The translations under genes were made by a program, and so were the position numbers. The notes beneath the pieces are model-generated. The model saw only the letters and a program-made list of their open reading frames with translations. It had not been told where the DNA came from and ran no database searches. This document shows, in pieces, positions 1-7,238 of a DNA stretch of 15,738 nucleotides (position 1 is its first letter; each line of letters begins with the position of its first letter). This DNA comes from Coxiellaceae bacterium UBA6002 (GTDB taxonomy: Bacteria > Pseudomonadota > Gammaproteobacteria > UBA6002), in the NCBI GenBank assembly GCA_002429595.1, contig DJAM01000144.1, positions 1 to 15,738 on the forward strand. Direction: 5' to 3'.

Positions 1-37
1 TCATGTTCAGAGATTAACTAGATTTATTTGAACCTTA

Positions 38-58
38 TTAAGATTATTTTAATCTTAA
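38..58. repeat. AT-rich perfect inverted repeat
   Basis: Two 9-base arms (TTAAGATTA and TAATCTTAA) flank a three-T loop, about 50 bases upstream of the first ribosome binding site. It could be an operator or the hairpin of a terminator for a gene left of the window, but no T-run follows the second arm, so a terminator is unlikely. The arms are AT-only apart from one G:C pair, so chance is possible. Nothing else is recognisable in bases 1-94. Confidence 0.35.
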
Positions 59-94
59 GCAGTTACCATTAAACTTCCACCTTCATTTTATCTA

Positions 95-111
95 TAGGAG
101 TTATCATCATG
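95..111 (+). promoter_or_regulatory. Ribosome binding site and ATG of the probable original start of the first gene
   Basis: A purine-rich TAGGAG at 95-100 lies eight bases before an ATG at 109-111, the best initiation signal in this region. The frame it opens runs for 31 codons only and stops at 202-204. The long reading frame that follows is in the +1 frame relative to this ATG and is open from base 131. The signal therefore probably belongs to the long gene, which would now be frameshifted between about bases 131 and 200. A short leader peptide is the alternative. Confidence 0.5.
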
Positions 112-154
112 TTACGACGAACTCACGTAGCGACTACACCCAAATCAACTACAG

Positions 155-1198
155 GTGTTCGGAGGGAACTTTACACCCGGAGGAATCTTTTCACTTCCAA
201 ATAATCAATCACCACTTCCCGCCGCTACACTCTCACGTTATTCCCTCTTCTCACGACCTTCTAGTGAACAAGCAACACTTAAGCAAAGTCTTAATCAACA
301 ACTTGCTGCAATAAACAATTGCTTCCTTGATGAACATAAAAAAGCAGGTCTTCGGATGTTAGCCAAAATCAAGCATGTTGTTGTATTGTCCAATGGTACT
401 TTAGAGCTTTGGCAGAGAAACGAACATGTAATCAAGTATACTGCAATTGCTAGAGTAGAGACTGCTGCGAGAAATGAATGCTACACGTTGCTGAAATCAC
501 TTGCTCATATTCCTGTGCTAATTGTTTCGATACTACAAAAAGCGGAAAATTACCATGACGAGCTAACTGCTCTATTAGGCAAATTACAACAGCTCGCCAA
601 GGATTTACCTGCAGTCCAAGATTACAGCTTAAACCAGAATGTGAATCTAATTCATGAATCCATTGAGTTGCTACAGCAATTATTACGCTGCCCTTCAAGC
701 AAACATGAAATTGCCAGCTTAGTTAATGAATACATGAAACACATAAAAAATGATTTAGACAGATGCGGTCAAGGTGCAACTCATGCGCAATTGAGTAGTT
801 TAAAAGCAATAACGCATGAATGGCAAAGCAAAAATCAGATTGATTGGCACGCCTCCAGAATATTAATCGTTGCTCCTCACGGACCCCGACAAAAATTAAT
901 TGAGCAACAATATTTTGAAGAACTCTATCATCAATTAGCGATAGCAAATCCTATCGACAATAAAATTTACTACGTCGAAATGTTGCCATCACAAATTGAA
1001 AAACTTGATGTTCACAAAGATTTAATCGAAGGATTCTTAAGCGCAAGCGAAATCAACAAGATAATTGGATCTGCTGTATTCGATGATGAACAAGCGATGT
1101 TCACAGATAGACTCGCTGATTACGCACCCCAAGTACTTGAAACTTTGAAAGCTGAAAGTGGTTCTAGTCGCTGTCCATTATCTTTCAAGTTTGTTTAG
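155..1198 (+). CDS. Uncharacterised 347-residue protein, possibly with a frameshifted N-terminus
   Basis: I do not recognise this family. The protein has a Gly/Phe/Ser/Pro-rich low-complexity N-terminus (residues 1-38), a long largely alpha-helical middle (about 40-225), and a short alpha/beta-looking C-terminal part that begins with a hydrophobic strand and a His-Gly-Pro-Arg turn at residues 235-245. There is no signal peptide and no clear membrane segment, so a cytoplasmic location is likely. The only in-frame start near the beginning is GTG at 155, which has no Shine-Dalgarno sequence. A much better start, ATG 109 with TAGGAG, is one frame off. A single-base indel would join the two and add about 15 residues at the N-terminus. 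The gene stands apart from the sugar genes: a promoter candidate separates it from the downstream gtrA-like gene. Whether it is intact is uncertain; 1044 bases of open frame argue that most of it is or was coding. Confidence 0.7.
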   Translation: MFGGNFTPGGIFSLPNNQSPLPAATLSRYSLFSRPSSEQATLKQSLNQQLAAINNCFLDEHKKAGLRMLAKIKHVVVLSNGTLELWQRNEHVIKYTAIARVETAARNECYTLLKSLAHIPVLIVSILQKAENYHDELTALLGKLQQLAKDLPAVQDYSLNQNVNLIHESIELLQQLLRCPSSKHEIASLVNEYMKHIKNDLDRCGQGATHAQLSSLKAITHEWQSKNQIDWHASRILIVAPHGPRQKLIEQQYFEELYHQLAIANPIDNKIYYVEMLPSQIEKLDVHKDLIEGFLSASEINKIIGSAVFDDEQAMFTDRLADYAPQVLETLKAESGSSRCPLSFKFV

Positions 1199-1206
1199 AC
1201 GTTGTA

Positions 1207-1235
1207 TTGAAAAAGCTTAAGGAAAACCATAAAAT
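1207..1235 (+). promoter_or_regulatory. Sigma-70-type promoter candidate for the gtrA-like gene
   Basis: A -35 TTGAAA (1207-1212), a 17-base spacer and a -10 TAAAAT (1230-1235) lie in the short gap between the first gene and the gtrA-like gene. Transcription would begin near 1242, leaving a leader of about 50 bases before ATG 1294. Each box matches five of six consensus bases. It was found by eye only. Confidence 0.6.
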
Positions 1236-1293
1236 TGCATGCGATTGTGTCTAAAGGTTTAAGTAAGAGCATTTTAACTATTGAAAATCCATT

Positions 1294-1734
1294 ATGGCTA
1301 ATCTGAAAAATAATTTATTAGAATTAGGGACGAAGTTACAAATTTCTAAAGAATTAGTTAAATTTATTGTAGCTGGTGTAGTTAATAATGCACTTACTTA
1401 TTTAACCTATTTGTTGCTTCTACTCGTAGTTTCGTACCAGCAGGCTTTCCTAGTTACTTTTATTTTAGGTATTTTGATTTCATATTATTTAAATTCAAAA
1501 TTTACCTTTCGAAGAATTTTGACTCTCAATAAATTTTTCTTTTTTTCATTGCTGTATGTAGCTCAATATTTGGTATCTGCTTATTTTTTGAGATTATTAA
1601 TCGATGATTGGAGTTTTTCTAAAGCTGTTGCCCCCCTAGTGATCCTTGTGATCAATGTACCTTTATCATTCTTGTTGGTGAGATTAATTATAAAAGCAAA
1701 GAGTATTACCTTAAGAGCTAAAACTAACCCCTAA
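1294..1734 (+). CDS. GtrA-family membrane protein, putative polyprenyl-phosphate-sugar flippase
   Basis: This is a 146-residue, very hydrophobic protein with four predicted membrane segments (about residues 22-42, 47-68, 80-104 and 110-135), the usual size and topology of the GtrA/DPMS-flippase family. Two family-typical stretches are visible: F-I-V-A-G-V-V-N-N-A at 24-33, entering the first helix, and S-Y-Y-L-N-S-K-F-T-F at 63-72, the family's N-x-K/R-aromatic-T-F region after helix two. GtrA proteins are thought to move undecaprenyl-phosphate-linked sugars across the inner membrane for periplasmic glycan modification. They work with a GtrB transferase, and a GtrB-like enzyme lies at 7235-8158. 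The stop codon lies two bases from the convergent end of rmlB, with no terminator between them. An in-frame stop at 1282-1284 fixes the start at ATG 1294; the Shine-Dalgarno sequence is weak. The family call is firm; the substrate is inferred from the neighbourhood. Confidence 0.85.
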   Translation: MANLKNNLLELGTKLQISKELVKFIVAGVVNNALTYLTYLLLLLVVSYQQAFLVTFILGILISYYLNSKFTFRRILTLNKFFFFSLLYVAQYLVSAYFLRLLIDDWSFSKAVAPLVILVINVPLSFLLVRLIIKAKSITLRAKTNP

Positions 1735-1736
1735 CC

Positions 1737-2777
1737 TCAATCTGTCAGCACACATTCTGTTTCGAGTTGAAAATCATCGATATACCACAAAATTGTTTTC
1801 TTTAAGCAAGTTTCGAATGAACGAGGCGTGGACCAATTTAACTGATTAGTAATCTTAGAAGAATTAATGGCATAGCGCCAATCATGCCCTAAGCGATCTT
1901 TTACGAATGTAATTTGCTTTTGATAATCAATGGAGCTGGGATAAAGTTCGTTCATTAACTGACAGATTTTTTTCGCAAGGTCAAGATTACATAGTTCATT
2001 ATTACCGCCAATATTATAAGTCTCACCTAGCTGGCCTTTTTGAATAACTTCTGAAATGGCCTCGCAATGATCTTCAACATAGAGCCAATCTCGAATGTTT
2101 TGACCGTCTCCATAGATAGGTATTTCTTTTTTTTGTAGACAAGAGCGAATAATAGTTGGAATAAGTTTTTCTTCATGTTGGTATGGGCCATAATTATTCG
2201 AACAGTTGGACAAAGTGACAGGTAAATTATAAGTTTTGAAATAAGCCTTAACTAAATGGTCTGAGCTGGCTTTGCTAGCAGAGTATGGAGAACTTGGATC
2301 ATACCGAGATTCTTCAGTGAATGCAGGGTCACTCTTGTTAAGACTGCCATATACTTCATCAGTTGAAATATGGTGAAAACGACATAGCTTGGGATCTAAT
2401 TGAAACCTCTTTTCCCAGGAGGTAAAAGCCGTATTAAGTAAATTAAATGTTCCAACAATGTTAGTTTGAATAAAAGCATCAGGCTCTAAGATTGAACGAT
2501 CCACGTGACTTTCTGCTGCGAAATGTACAATGGTATCAATATTGAATGTTTCTAAAAGCTCCGTAATTAGGCTTTTATCATTAATGTTGCCTCTTACAAA
2601 ATGATAGTTTTTAAGGTGTTGAACGTCAGTTAAATTTCTCAATGTTCCGGCATAAGTTAATAAATCGAGGTTAATTAATGTTAATTGAGGATTTTTTATA
2701 CAATGTCGGATGTAATGACTGCCAATAAAGCCCGCACCACCTGTAATCAACACATTTCGCGGCTGGTAATTAAGCAT
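1737..2777 (-). CDS. rmlB: dTDP-glucose 4,6-dehydratase
   Basis: This cytoplasmic extended short-chain dehydrogenase turns dTDP-D-glucose into dTDP-4-keto-6-deoxy-D-glucose with bound NAD. The Rossmann motif T-G-G-A-G-F-I-G is at residues 12-19. The dehydratase triad Thr139-Asp140-Glu141 sits in S-T-D-E-V-Y-G, and the catalytic Tyr165-x3-Lys169 pair follows. The 346-residue length is close to the usual 350-360. The start overlaps the end of rmlA by eight bases, so the two are cotranscribed and probably translationally coupled; no strong Shine-Dalgarno sequence is seen. No rmlC or rmlD follows. In this window the 4-keto sugar would instead be used by the ketoisomerase at 12180 and the aminotransferase at 3644, giving a 3-amino-3,6-dideoxyhexose rather than rhamnose. 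The enzyme function is secure. Confidence 0.95.
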   Translation of the reverse strand: MLNYQPRNVLITGGAGFIGSHYIRHCIKNPQLTLINLDLLTYAGTLRNLTDVQHLKNYHFVRGNINDKSLITELLETFNIDTIVHFAAESHVDRSILEPDAFIQTNIVGTFNLLNTAFTSWEKRFQLDPKLCRFHHISTDEVYGSLNKSDPAFTEESRYDPSSPYSASKASSDHLVKAYFKTYNLPVTLSNCSNNYGPYQHEEKLIPTIIRSCLQKKEIPIYGDGQNIRDWLYVEDHCEAISEVIQKGQLGETYNIGGNNELCNLDLAKKICQLMNELYPSSIDYQKQITFVKDRLGHDWRYAINSSKITNQLNWSTPRSFETCLKKTILWYIDDFQLETECVLTD

Positions 2778-3504
2778 AGTCGAGGATTCTATTTTTATTT
2801 CTAAGTAAAATTTTGTTTGCTTCGAATAATGAATTTAAGGTGCCTGCATCGGTCCAACGGCCTTGATAGATATCATAGTGAAGCTGACGTTTTTTAATGT
2901 ATTCATTATTAACAGCTGTAATTTCTAGCTCGCCTCGTGCTGAAGGAGTGATGTTTCTAATATGATCAAAAACATTTTCGTCAAAAAAGTAAAGTCCGAT
3001 CACAGCATATTTTGATTTCGGTTCAGCAGGTTTCTCAACAATCTCTATTACCTGAAATTCATCTAAAGCAGCAACACCATAACGTTCTGGATCTCCAACC
3101 TCCTTTAATAAAACTCTTGCACCACATTCTTGCTCACGGAAGCGGTTAGCATATGGAGTTATGCTGTATTCGAATATATTATCCCCAAGAAATACACATA
3201 TTTTGCTGTTTTTCGCAAACCCTTCTGCCAAAGCTAGCGCATGAGCAATACCTCCTGGGCTATCTTGAACTTTATAAGTCAATGAGCAATCAAACTGCAT
3301 CCCACTGCCAAGACAATTCACAACATCACCCATATGCTCAGTACTAGTGATAACTAAGATATCTTTAATACCCGCCATTTGTAGATGACGAATTTGATGA
3401 TAAATCATGGGTTCAGTACCAACAGGAAGAAGATGTTTGTTGGTAGCTTTAGTTAATGGATGAAGACGAGTGCCTTTGCCGCCAGCGAGGATAATTCCTT
3501 TCAT
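2770..3504 (-). CDS. rmlA: Glucose-1-phosphate thymidylyltransferase (short form)
   Basis: RmlA joins dTTP and glucose-1-phosphate to make dTDP-glucose, the first step of dTDP-deoxysugar synthesis. The nucleotide-binding signature G-G-K-G-T-R-L-H-P-L-T is at residues 8-18, the L-G-D-N metal/sugar-binding motif at 106-109, and the family-typical G-R-W-T-D-A-G-T near the C-terminus. At 244 residues it is the short type, lacking the roughly 45-residue C-terminal extension of enterobacterial RmlA (about 290 residues). The frame stays open 19 codons further upstream to 3561, but that extension would start inside the -35 box of the promoter at 3533-3561, and family alignment favours ATG 3504, eight residues before the signature. 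It is first in a two-gene unit with rmlB, divergent from the aminotransferase operon. Confidence 0.93.
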   Translation of the reverse strand: MKGIILAGGKGTRLHPLTKATNKHLLPVGTEPMIYHQIRHLQMAGIKDILVITSTEHMGDVVNCLGSGMQFDCSLTYKVQDSPGGIAHALALAEGFAKNSKICVFLGDNIFEYSITPYANRFREQECGARVLLKEVGDPERYGVAALDEFQVIEIVEKPAEPKSKYAVIGLYFFDENVFDHIRNITPSARGELEITAVNNEYIKKRQLHYDIYQGRWTDAGTLNSLFEANKILLRNKNRILDYA

Positions 3505-3532
3505 ACATAAAATCCAATTGCAAAAAGTGGTT

Positions 3533-3561
3533 ATTTTAAATACATTGATACTTCTTCTCAA
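3533..3561 (-). promoter_or_regulatory. Sigma-70-type promoter candidate for rmlA-rmlB
   Basis: On the minus strand, a -35 TTGAGA (3561-3556) is followed by a 17-base spacer and a -10 TAAAAT (3538-3533). Transcription would start near 3526, about 22 bases before the rmlA ATG at 3504. It is back to back with the plus-strand promoter at 3592-3620, with 30 bases between the two -35 boxes, so a shared regulator could control both. Confidence 0.6.
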
Positions 3562-3591
3562 GAGCTTTACTAGCAGAAGTTTGGTATAGCC

Positions 3592-3620
3592 TTGACCTAA
3601 TAATGCTAATTAAATAGAAT
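3592..3620 (+). promoter_or_regulatory. Sigma-70-type promoter candidate for the aminotransferase operon
   Basis: A -35 TTGACC (3592-3597), exactly 17 bases of spacer and a -10 TAGAAT (3615-3620) sit just upstream of the aminotransferase gene. The expected transcript start near 3627 leaves a leader of only 17-26 bases. It is divergent from the rmlA promoter. Found by eye. Confidence 0.65.
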
Positions 3621-3643
3621 CCGTCATACCCTCAAAAAGTGCT

Positions 3644-4744
3644 ATGGATAAAATGATACCTTTAAACGACTTGCAACGGACTAGTAGCGAACTCCTCCTT
3701 GATCTAAATGAAGCCATTAACAAATGTCTAGCTCGAGGTTGGTACCTGCTTGGACCTGAAACGGATGCATTTGAAGAAGAATTTGCTCATTATTGCGGTT
3801 CTGCACACTGCGTTTCTGTTGCAAATGGGACTGATGCGATAGAAATGGCCCTCCGTGCAATAGGAGTAAAAGAAAACCAACAAGTCGTTACGGTAGCAAA
3901 TGCAGGAATGTATAGCACCATTGCAATTGAAAATATTGGCGCCAAACCCTTGTATGTCGAAATTGATGAAGCCAGTTTGAATATGGATCCTACGGCACTT
4001 AGAAATTCTCTGACAGAAAATATCGCAGCCATTATTGTTACCCATCTATATGGCAAGATGGTTGATATCAAAGAATTACAAATGATCGCTAAAGAACATA
4101 GTATTCCTATCATTGAGGATTGTGCTCAAGCACATGGTGCACTATATGATGGTAAAAAAGCAGGTTCATTTGGTGATATAGCTTGTTTTAGTTTTTATCC
4201 CACAAAAAATTTAGGTGCGATGGGCGATGCTGGAGCGATAATCACTAACGATTTTGAGCTTGCCCAAAGAGTTAAAAAACTTAGACAATACGGATGGTCA
4301 ACGAAGTATAAGTCAGAACTAGCTGGCGGCAGAAACAGTCGCATGGATGAAATTCAAGCAGCGGTTCTTAGAGTTAAGTTGAAGCATCTTGATAGTTGGA
4401 ATAAGAAAAGGCGTACAATAGCAGCGGAATATAATTCTTCTTTCGAAGATCTTAACATTAAACTACCTTTAGCTATTGATGAAAGTTATGTTGCGCATTT
4501 GTACGTTATTCGAAGTCAAAGCCGTCATGAACTTCAAACATATTTAATAACCAAAGGCATCAAAACGGAAATTCATTATCCAATACCAGATTATCTACAA
4601 CCCAGCTATTTAAAACACAATTACCGTCTTCCTGTTACGGAAAAAAGTTGTGAAGAGGTTCTAACCTTGCCTTGTTTCCCAGAGCTAAGTGCAGAAGAGT
4701 TAACGAAAACCATAAAAGAAGTTCGAGCATTTTTTAAAAAATAG
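3644..4744 (+). CDS. DegT/DnrJ/EryC1-family dTDP-3-keto-sugar aminotransferase (FdtB/QdtB type)
   Basis: This PLP enzyme is expected to transfer an amino group, usually from glutamate, to C-3 of dTDP-3-keto-6-deoxyhexose, giving dTDP-Fuc3N or dTDP-Qui3N. The family landmarks are in order: N-G-T-D-A at residues 61-65 for the cofactor phosphate, E-D-C-A-Q-A-H-G at 158-165 with the PLP-ring aspartate Asp159, and the Schiff-base Lys188 in S-F-Y-P-T-K-N-L. The length of 366 is normal. C-3 rather than C-4 specificity is inferred from the FdtA-type ketoisomerase in the same window and from the absence of any other keto-sugar partner. An alternative start at ATG 3653 gives the typical M-I-P-L-N-D N-terminus and has a weak GGA four bases upstream; neither start has a strong Shine-Dalgarno sequence. 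It opens a five-gene plus-strand operon. Confidence 0.88.
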   Translation: MDKMIPLNDLQRTSSELLLDLNEAINKCLARGWYLLGPETDAFEEEFAHYCGSAHCVSVANGTDAIEMALRAIGVKENQQVVTVANAGMYSTIAIENIGAKPLYVEIDEASLNMDPTALRNSLTENIAAIIVTHLYGKMVDIKELQMIAKEHSIPIIEDCAQAHGALYDGKKAGSFGDIACFSFYPTKNLGAMGDAGAIITNDFELAQRVKKLRQYGWSTKYKSELAGGRNSRMDEIQAAVLRVKLKHLDSWNKKRRTIAAEYNSSFEDLNIKLPLAIDESYVAHLYVIRSQSRHELQTYLITKGIKTEIHYPIPDYLQPSYLKHNYRLPVTEKSCEEVLTLPCFPELSAEELTKTIKEVRAFFKK

Positions 4745-4795
4745 CAGCATCAACCCGAGTCTTTCTTGAGAGACAGAATAAAAAGATGGAGAGAA

Positions 4796-5551
4796 ATGGC
4801 AGTGACCTATGAGAAGTTCAAAGAACTTACTTACGATAAGTTCAAAGATCTGGCTACTGATGAGTCATTGAGTATCTATGAAAAAATAGGTTTCCCTGAT
4901 TCATACCGCGAGGATTTCGAAGAGAAGATTTTTAGTGATGTCTTGAAAAAAATGCCTAATCTCTTGGAAAGAAAGCAGATCGTAATGGATATTGGTCCTG
5001 GCTGCAGCAATTTACCTCGAATGCTAATTGAACTTTGCGAACAACAAGAACACACTCTAATTCTAATCGACTCGAACGAAATGTTACAGTTCTTGCCCGA
5101 TAAACCCTTCATTAAAAAAATTCCAGGTTTCTACCCATCAAACTGCGAATCTCTTTTTAATCAATACCAAAACAAGATAAATGCACTTCTCTGTTATAGC
5201 GTTCTACATTACATATACATGGAAACCAACCTATTTAATTTTATAGATCAATCTTTGACTTTGCTGGCACCACAAAGCCAATTTTTAATAGGCGATATCC
5301 CTAATATTTCTAAACGTAAACGCTTTTTCTCAACAATGGCAGGAATTGATTATCATCAAAAATATACTAATAGCAATTCCACTCCAGAAGTTGTCTTTAA
5401 CACTATTGAGCATGGTAACATCGATGATTCGGTTTTGATCTCATTAATGCTTCGCAGCAGAGCAGCAGGCTATGACGCTTATTTACTACCACAAGCAAAT
5501 GGTTTACCCATGGCAAATCGCCGCGAAGATTTATTGATTACAAAGTCTTAA
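4796..5551 (+). CDS. Putative class I SAM-dependent methyltransferase
   Basis: The protein has 251 residues from ATG 4796. The SAM-binding glycine motif V-M-D-I-G-P-G-C-S lies at 63-71, with the following acidic residue Asp92 at the end of strand two, as in class I methyltransferases. The N-terminal 60 residues are helical and charged and contain a tandem eight-residue repeat (residues 5-20). I cannot assign a specific substrate. Its place between the sugar aminotransferase and the acetyltransferase suggests O- or N-methylation of the aminosugar or of a neighbouring residue in the glycan. A TTG at 4766 would add ten residues, but ATG 4796 has GGAG at 4788-4791 just upstream and is preferred. 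The stop codon overlaps the Shine-Dalgarno sequence of the next gene, so this is a tight operon. Confidence 0.72.
   Translation: MAVTYEKFKELTYDKFKDLATDESLSIYEKIGFPDSYREDFEEKIFSDVLKKMPNLLERKQIVMDIGPGCSNLPRMLIELCEQQEHTLILIDSNEMLQFLPDKPFIKKIPGFYPSNCESLFNQYQNKINALLCYSVLHYIYMETNLFNFIDQSLTLLAPQSQFLIGDIPNISKRKRFFSTMAGIDYHQKYTNSNSTPEVVFNTIEHGNIDDSVLISLMLRSRAAGYDAYLLPQANGLPMANRREDLLITKS
4808..4855 (+). repeat. Two tandem 24-base units inside the methyltransferase gene
   Basis: The two in-frame copies (4808-4831 and 4832-4855) encode Y-E-K-F-K-E-L-T and Y-D-K-F-K-D-L-A. The second copy has drifted mostly at third positions and in Glu/Asp exchanges, so the protein pattern is kept while the DNA diverges. 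This points to an old duplication forming a regular amphipathic helix. Confidence 0.6.
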
Positions 5552-5561
5552 GGAGTAAAAA

Positions 5562-6245
5562 ATGGTTAAGCAGGAAAAAATAATCATCATTGGTGATAGT
5601 GCTTTTGCAGAGATTGCGTATGAATATTTTCAGCATGACTCTCCTTACGAAGTAGTAGCTTTCTCAACTGAACGCGCTTATTTGACTAACACATCAATGT
5701 TTAATCTACCCGTCATTCCATTTGAAGAATTAGAAAACCATTACGCTCCTTCAGAACATAAATTTTTCGTTGCAATTGTCTACACACAATTGAATCGCTT
5801 ACGCACCCGCTTGTATCTAGAAGCAAAAGCAAAAGGATATCTTCCAGCGTCTTATATTAGCAAACATGCATTTGTTTGGCGTAACTGTAAAATTGGAGAA
5901 CATTGTTTCATCTTTGAGAATAATGTTGTACAACCTTTTGTTACGCTAGGAAACAATGTAATTTTGTGGAGTGGCAATCATATTGGCCATCACACTGTGA
6001 TCAAGGATAACTGTTTTATTGCTTCACACGTCGTTGTTTCAGGCTTTGTCGAGATGGGAGAAAATTGTTTCGTCGGTGTAAACGCCACTTTTGCAAATAA
6101 TGTTATTGTTGCGGATGATTGTTTAGTAGGAGCAGGTGCCTTAGTCGTGAAAAATGTTTCTGAAGATTTGATTGTAAAAGGCAATATCAGCGAATCGGTA
6201 CTAAGTGCAAGAAGATACAGCAAAGTGCCGGCCGAATGCATTTAA
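5562..6245 (+). CDS. NeuD/PglD-type left-handed beta-helix sugar acetyltransferase
   Basis: The 227-residue protein begins with a small Rossmann-like domain (I-I-I-I-G-D-S-A at residues 7-14) and continues from about residue 105 into hexapeptide repeats of the left-handed beta-helix type (N-C-K-I-G-E, N-N-V-I-L-W, D-N-C-F-I-A, E-N-C-F-V-G, D-C-L-V-G-A). His140, His143 and His144 in N-H-I-G-H-H lie where PglD-like enzymes carry the catalytic base. The two-domain build matches PglD and NeuD, which acetylate amino or hydroxyl groups of nucleotide sugars or sialic acids using acetyl-CoA. Here the likely substrate is the 3-amino group of the dTDP-aminosugar made by the gene two positions upstream. 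It has an excellent Shine-Dalgarno sequence (AAGGAG, 5550-5555) that runs over the preceding stop codon. The fold is certain; the acceptor is inferred. Confidence 0.85.
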   Translation: MVKQEKIIIIGDSAFAEIAYEYFQHDSPYEVVAFSTERAYLTNTSMFNLPVIPFEELENHYAPSEHKFFVAIVYTQLNRLRTRLYLEAKAKGYLPASYISKHAFVWRNCKIGEHCFIFENNVVQPFVTLGNNVILWSGNHIGHHTVIKDNCFIASHVVVSGFVEMGENCFVGVNATFANNVIVADDCLVGAGALVVKNVSEDLIVKGNISESVLSARRYSKVPAECI

Positions 6246-6263
6246 TCGATAAAGCTCAGTAGT

Positions 6264-7238
6264 ATGAAAATTCGTGTTTTTTCTTCTGAAGATAAGTCTT
6301 TATGGGACGATTTTATATCAAAAAGTAAGAATGGTGTCTTTTTATTTTATCGAGATTATGTCGAATATCATCAAGACCGCTTTCAAGATTTTTCATTATT
6401 AATCTTCGATCATGAAGATCAGCTTATTGCACTTTTGCCAGCGAATTGTGATGGCAAGACATTAATAAGTCATGGTGGTTTATCATTTGGTGGGCTTATC
6501 AGTGCTCCTAACACTAAAACAGGTACCCTATTATCCGCATTCGGCAATCTAATGTCTTTTTTAAAAGATTATGGATTTAATGAAATTATTTATAAAACAG
6601 TTCCAGCCATTTATCATAAATACCCTGCTGAAGAAGATAGATATGCTCTCTTTTTAGCTAATGCTCAAATTGTAGGCAGGAGCATCTTTACAATTGTTAA
6701 GCCAAAAGCAAACTTGCCCATGCAAGAACGTCGCAGAAGAGCGATAAAAAAAGCTAGAAATGCTCAACTAACTATAGAATTAGCAAATGATGTAACAGAT
6801 TATTGGTTGCTGTTAACCAATCTTTTAAAAGAAAAACATAACACTCAGCCAGTTCATACACGAGCAGAGATTAGCTATCTTAAATCCCGCTTTCCGAATA
6901 ATATAAAACTCTATGCCGCTTATTCACAAAAGGAAATGGTTGCTGGTATTTTAATTTATGAAAATGATACTGTAGCTCGAGCACAATACATAGCCGCTAA
7001 TGACCAAGGTAGAACGCTTGGTGCTCTGGATCTTTTATTTGATTATCTAATTAATGATATTTACCTCAATAAAGATTATTTTGATTTTTCCAGTTCAGAT
7101 TTACAACTAGGCAAGGAATTAAATCTTGGCTTATTAGAACAAAAAGAGGGCTTTGGAGGCAGATCAATTACCTTTGATCTCTACTCTATCGACTTAACTA
7201 ATTGGCACCAAGAAAAATATATGGAAACATTATCATGA
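6264..7238 (+). CDS. FemAB-like / GNAT-fold acyltransferase
   Basis: The protein is 324 residues, the size of proteins with two GNAT-like halves such as the FemAB/BioF2-like group found in polysaccharide loci. The N-terminal half contains a hydrophobic strand and a Gly-rich turn (H-G-G-L-S-F-G-G at 70-77). The C-terminal half starts after a basic helix (R-R-R-R-A-I-K-K-A-R, about 157-166) and carries the alternating strand and helix pattern of the acyl-CoA or aminoacyl domain, ending near Y-F-D-F-S-S-S-D. It has no membrane segment. Family members transfer acyl or amino-acyl groups to amino groups. In this operon it could N-acylate the 3-aminosugar, either instead of or after the beta-helix enzyme. 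It overlaps the next gene by four bases (ATGA), so the two are translationally coupled. The fold is fairly clear by pattern; substrate unknown. Confidence 0.7.
   Translation: MKIRVFSSEDKSLWDDFISKSKNGVFLFYRDYVEYHQDRFQDFSLLIFDHEDQLIALLPANCDGKTLISHGGLSFGGLISAPNTKTGTLLSAFGNLMSFLKDYGFNEIIYKTVPAIYHKYPAEEDRYALFLANAQIVGRSIFTIVKPKANLPMQERRRRAIKKARNAQLTIELANDVTDYWLLLTNLLKEKHNTQPVHTRAEISYLKSRFPNNIKLYAAYSQKEMVAGILIYENDTVARAQYIAANDQGRTLGALDLLFDYLINDIYLNKDYFDFSSSDLQLGKELNLGLLEQKEGFGGRSITFDLYSIDLTNWHQEKYMETLS

Noticed and set aside
131..204. Programmed +1 frameshift in the first gene
   Set aside because: I see no convincing slippery site or stimulatory element; a plain indel is simpler.
1737..3504. dTDP-rhamnose synthesis
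   Set aside because: Only rmlA and rmlB are present; no epimerase (rmlC) or reductase (rmlD) is found, and the ketoisomerase and aminotransferase give a better use for the intermediate.
2770..3561. Longer rmlA beginning at 3561
   Set aside because: The extra 19 residues fall within the promoter and leader; the family signature fits a start at 3504.
7202..7234. TTG start adding 11 residues to the GtrB-like enzyme
   Set aside because: It lies deep inside the preceding gene, while ATG 7235 makes a typical ATGA overlap and the usual family N-terminus.
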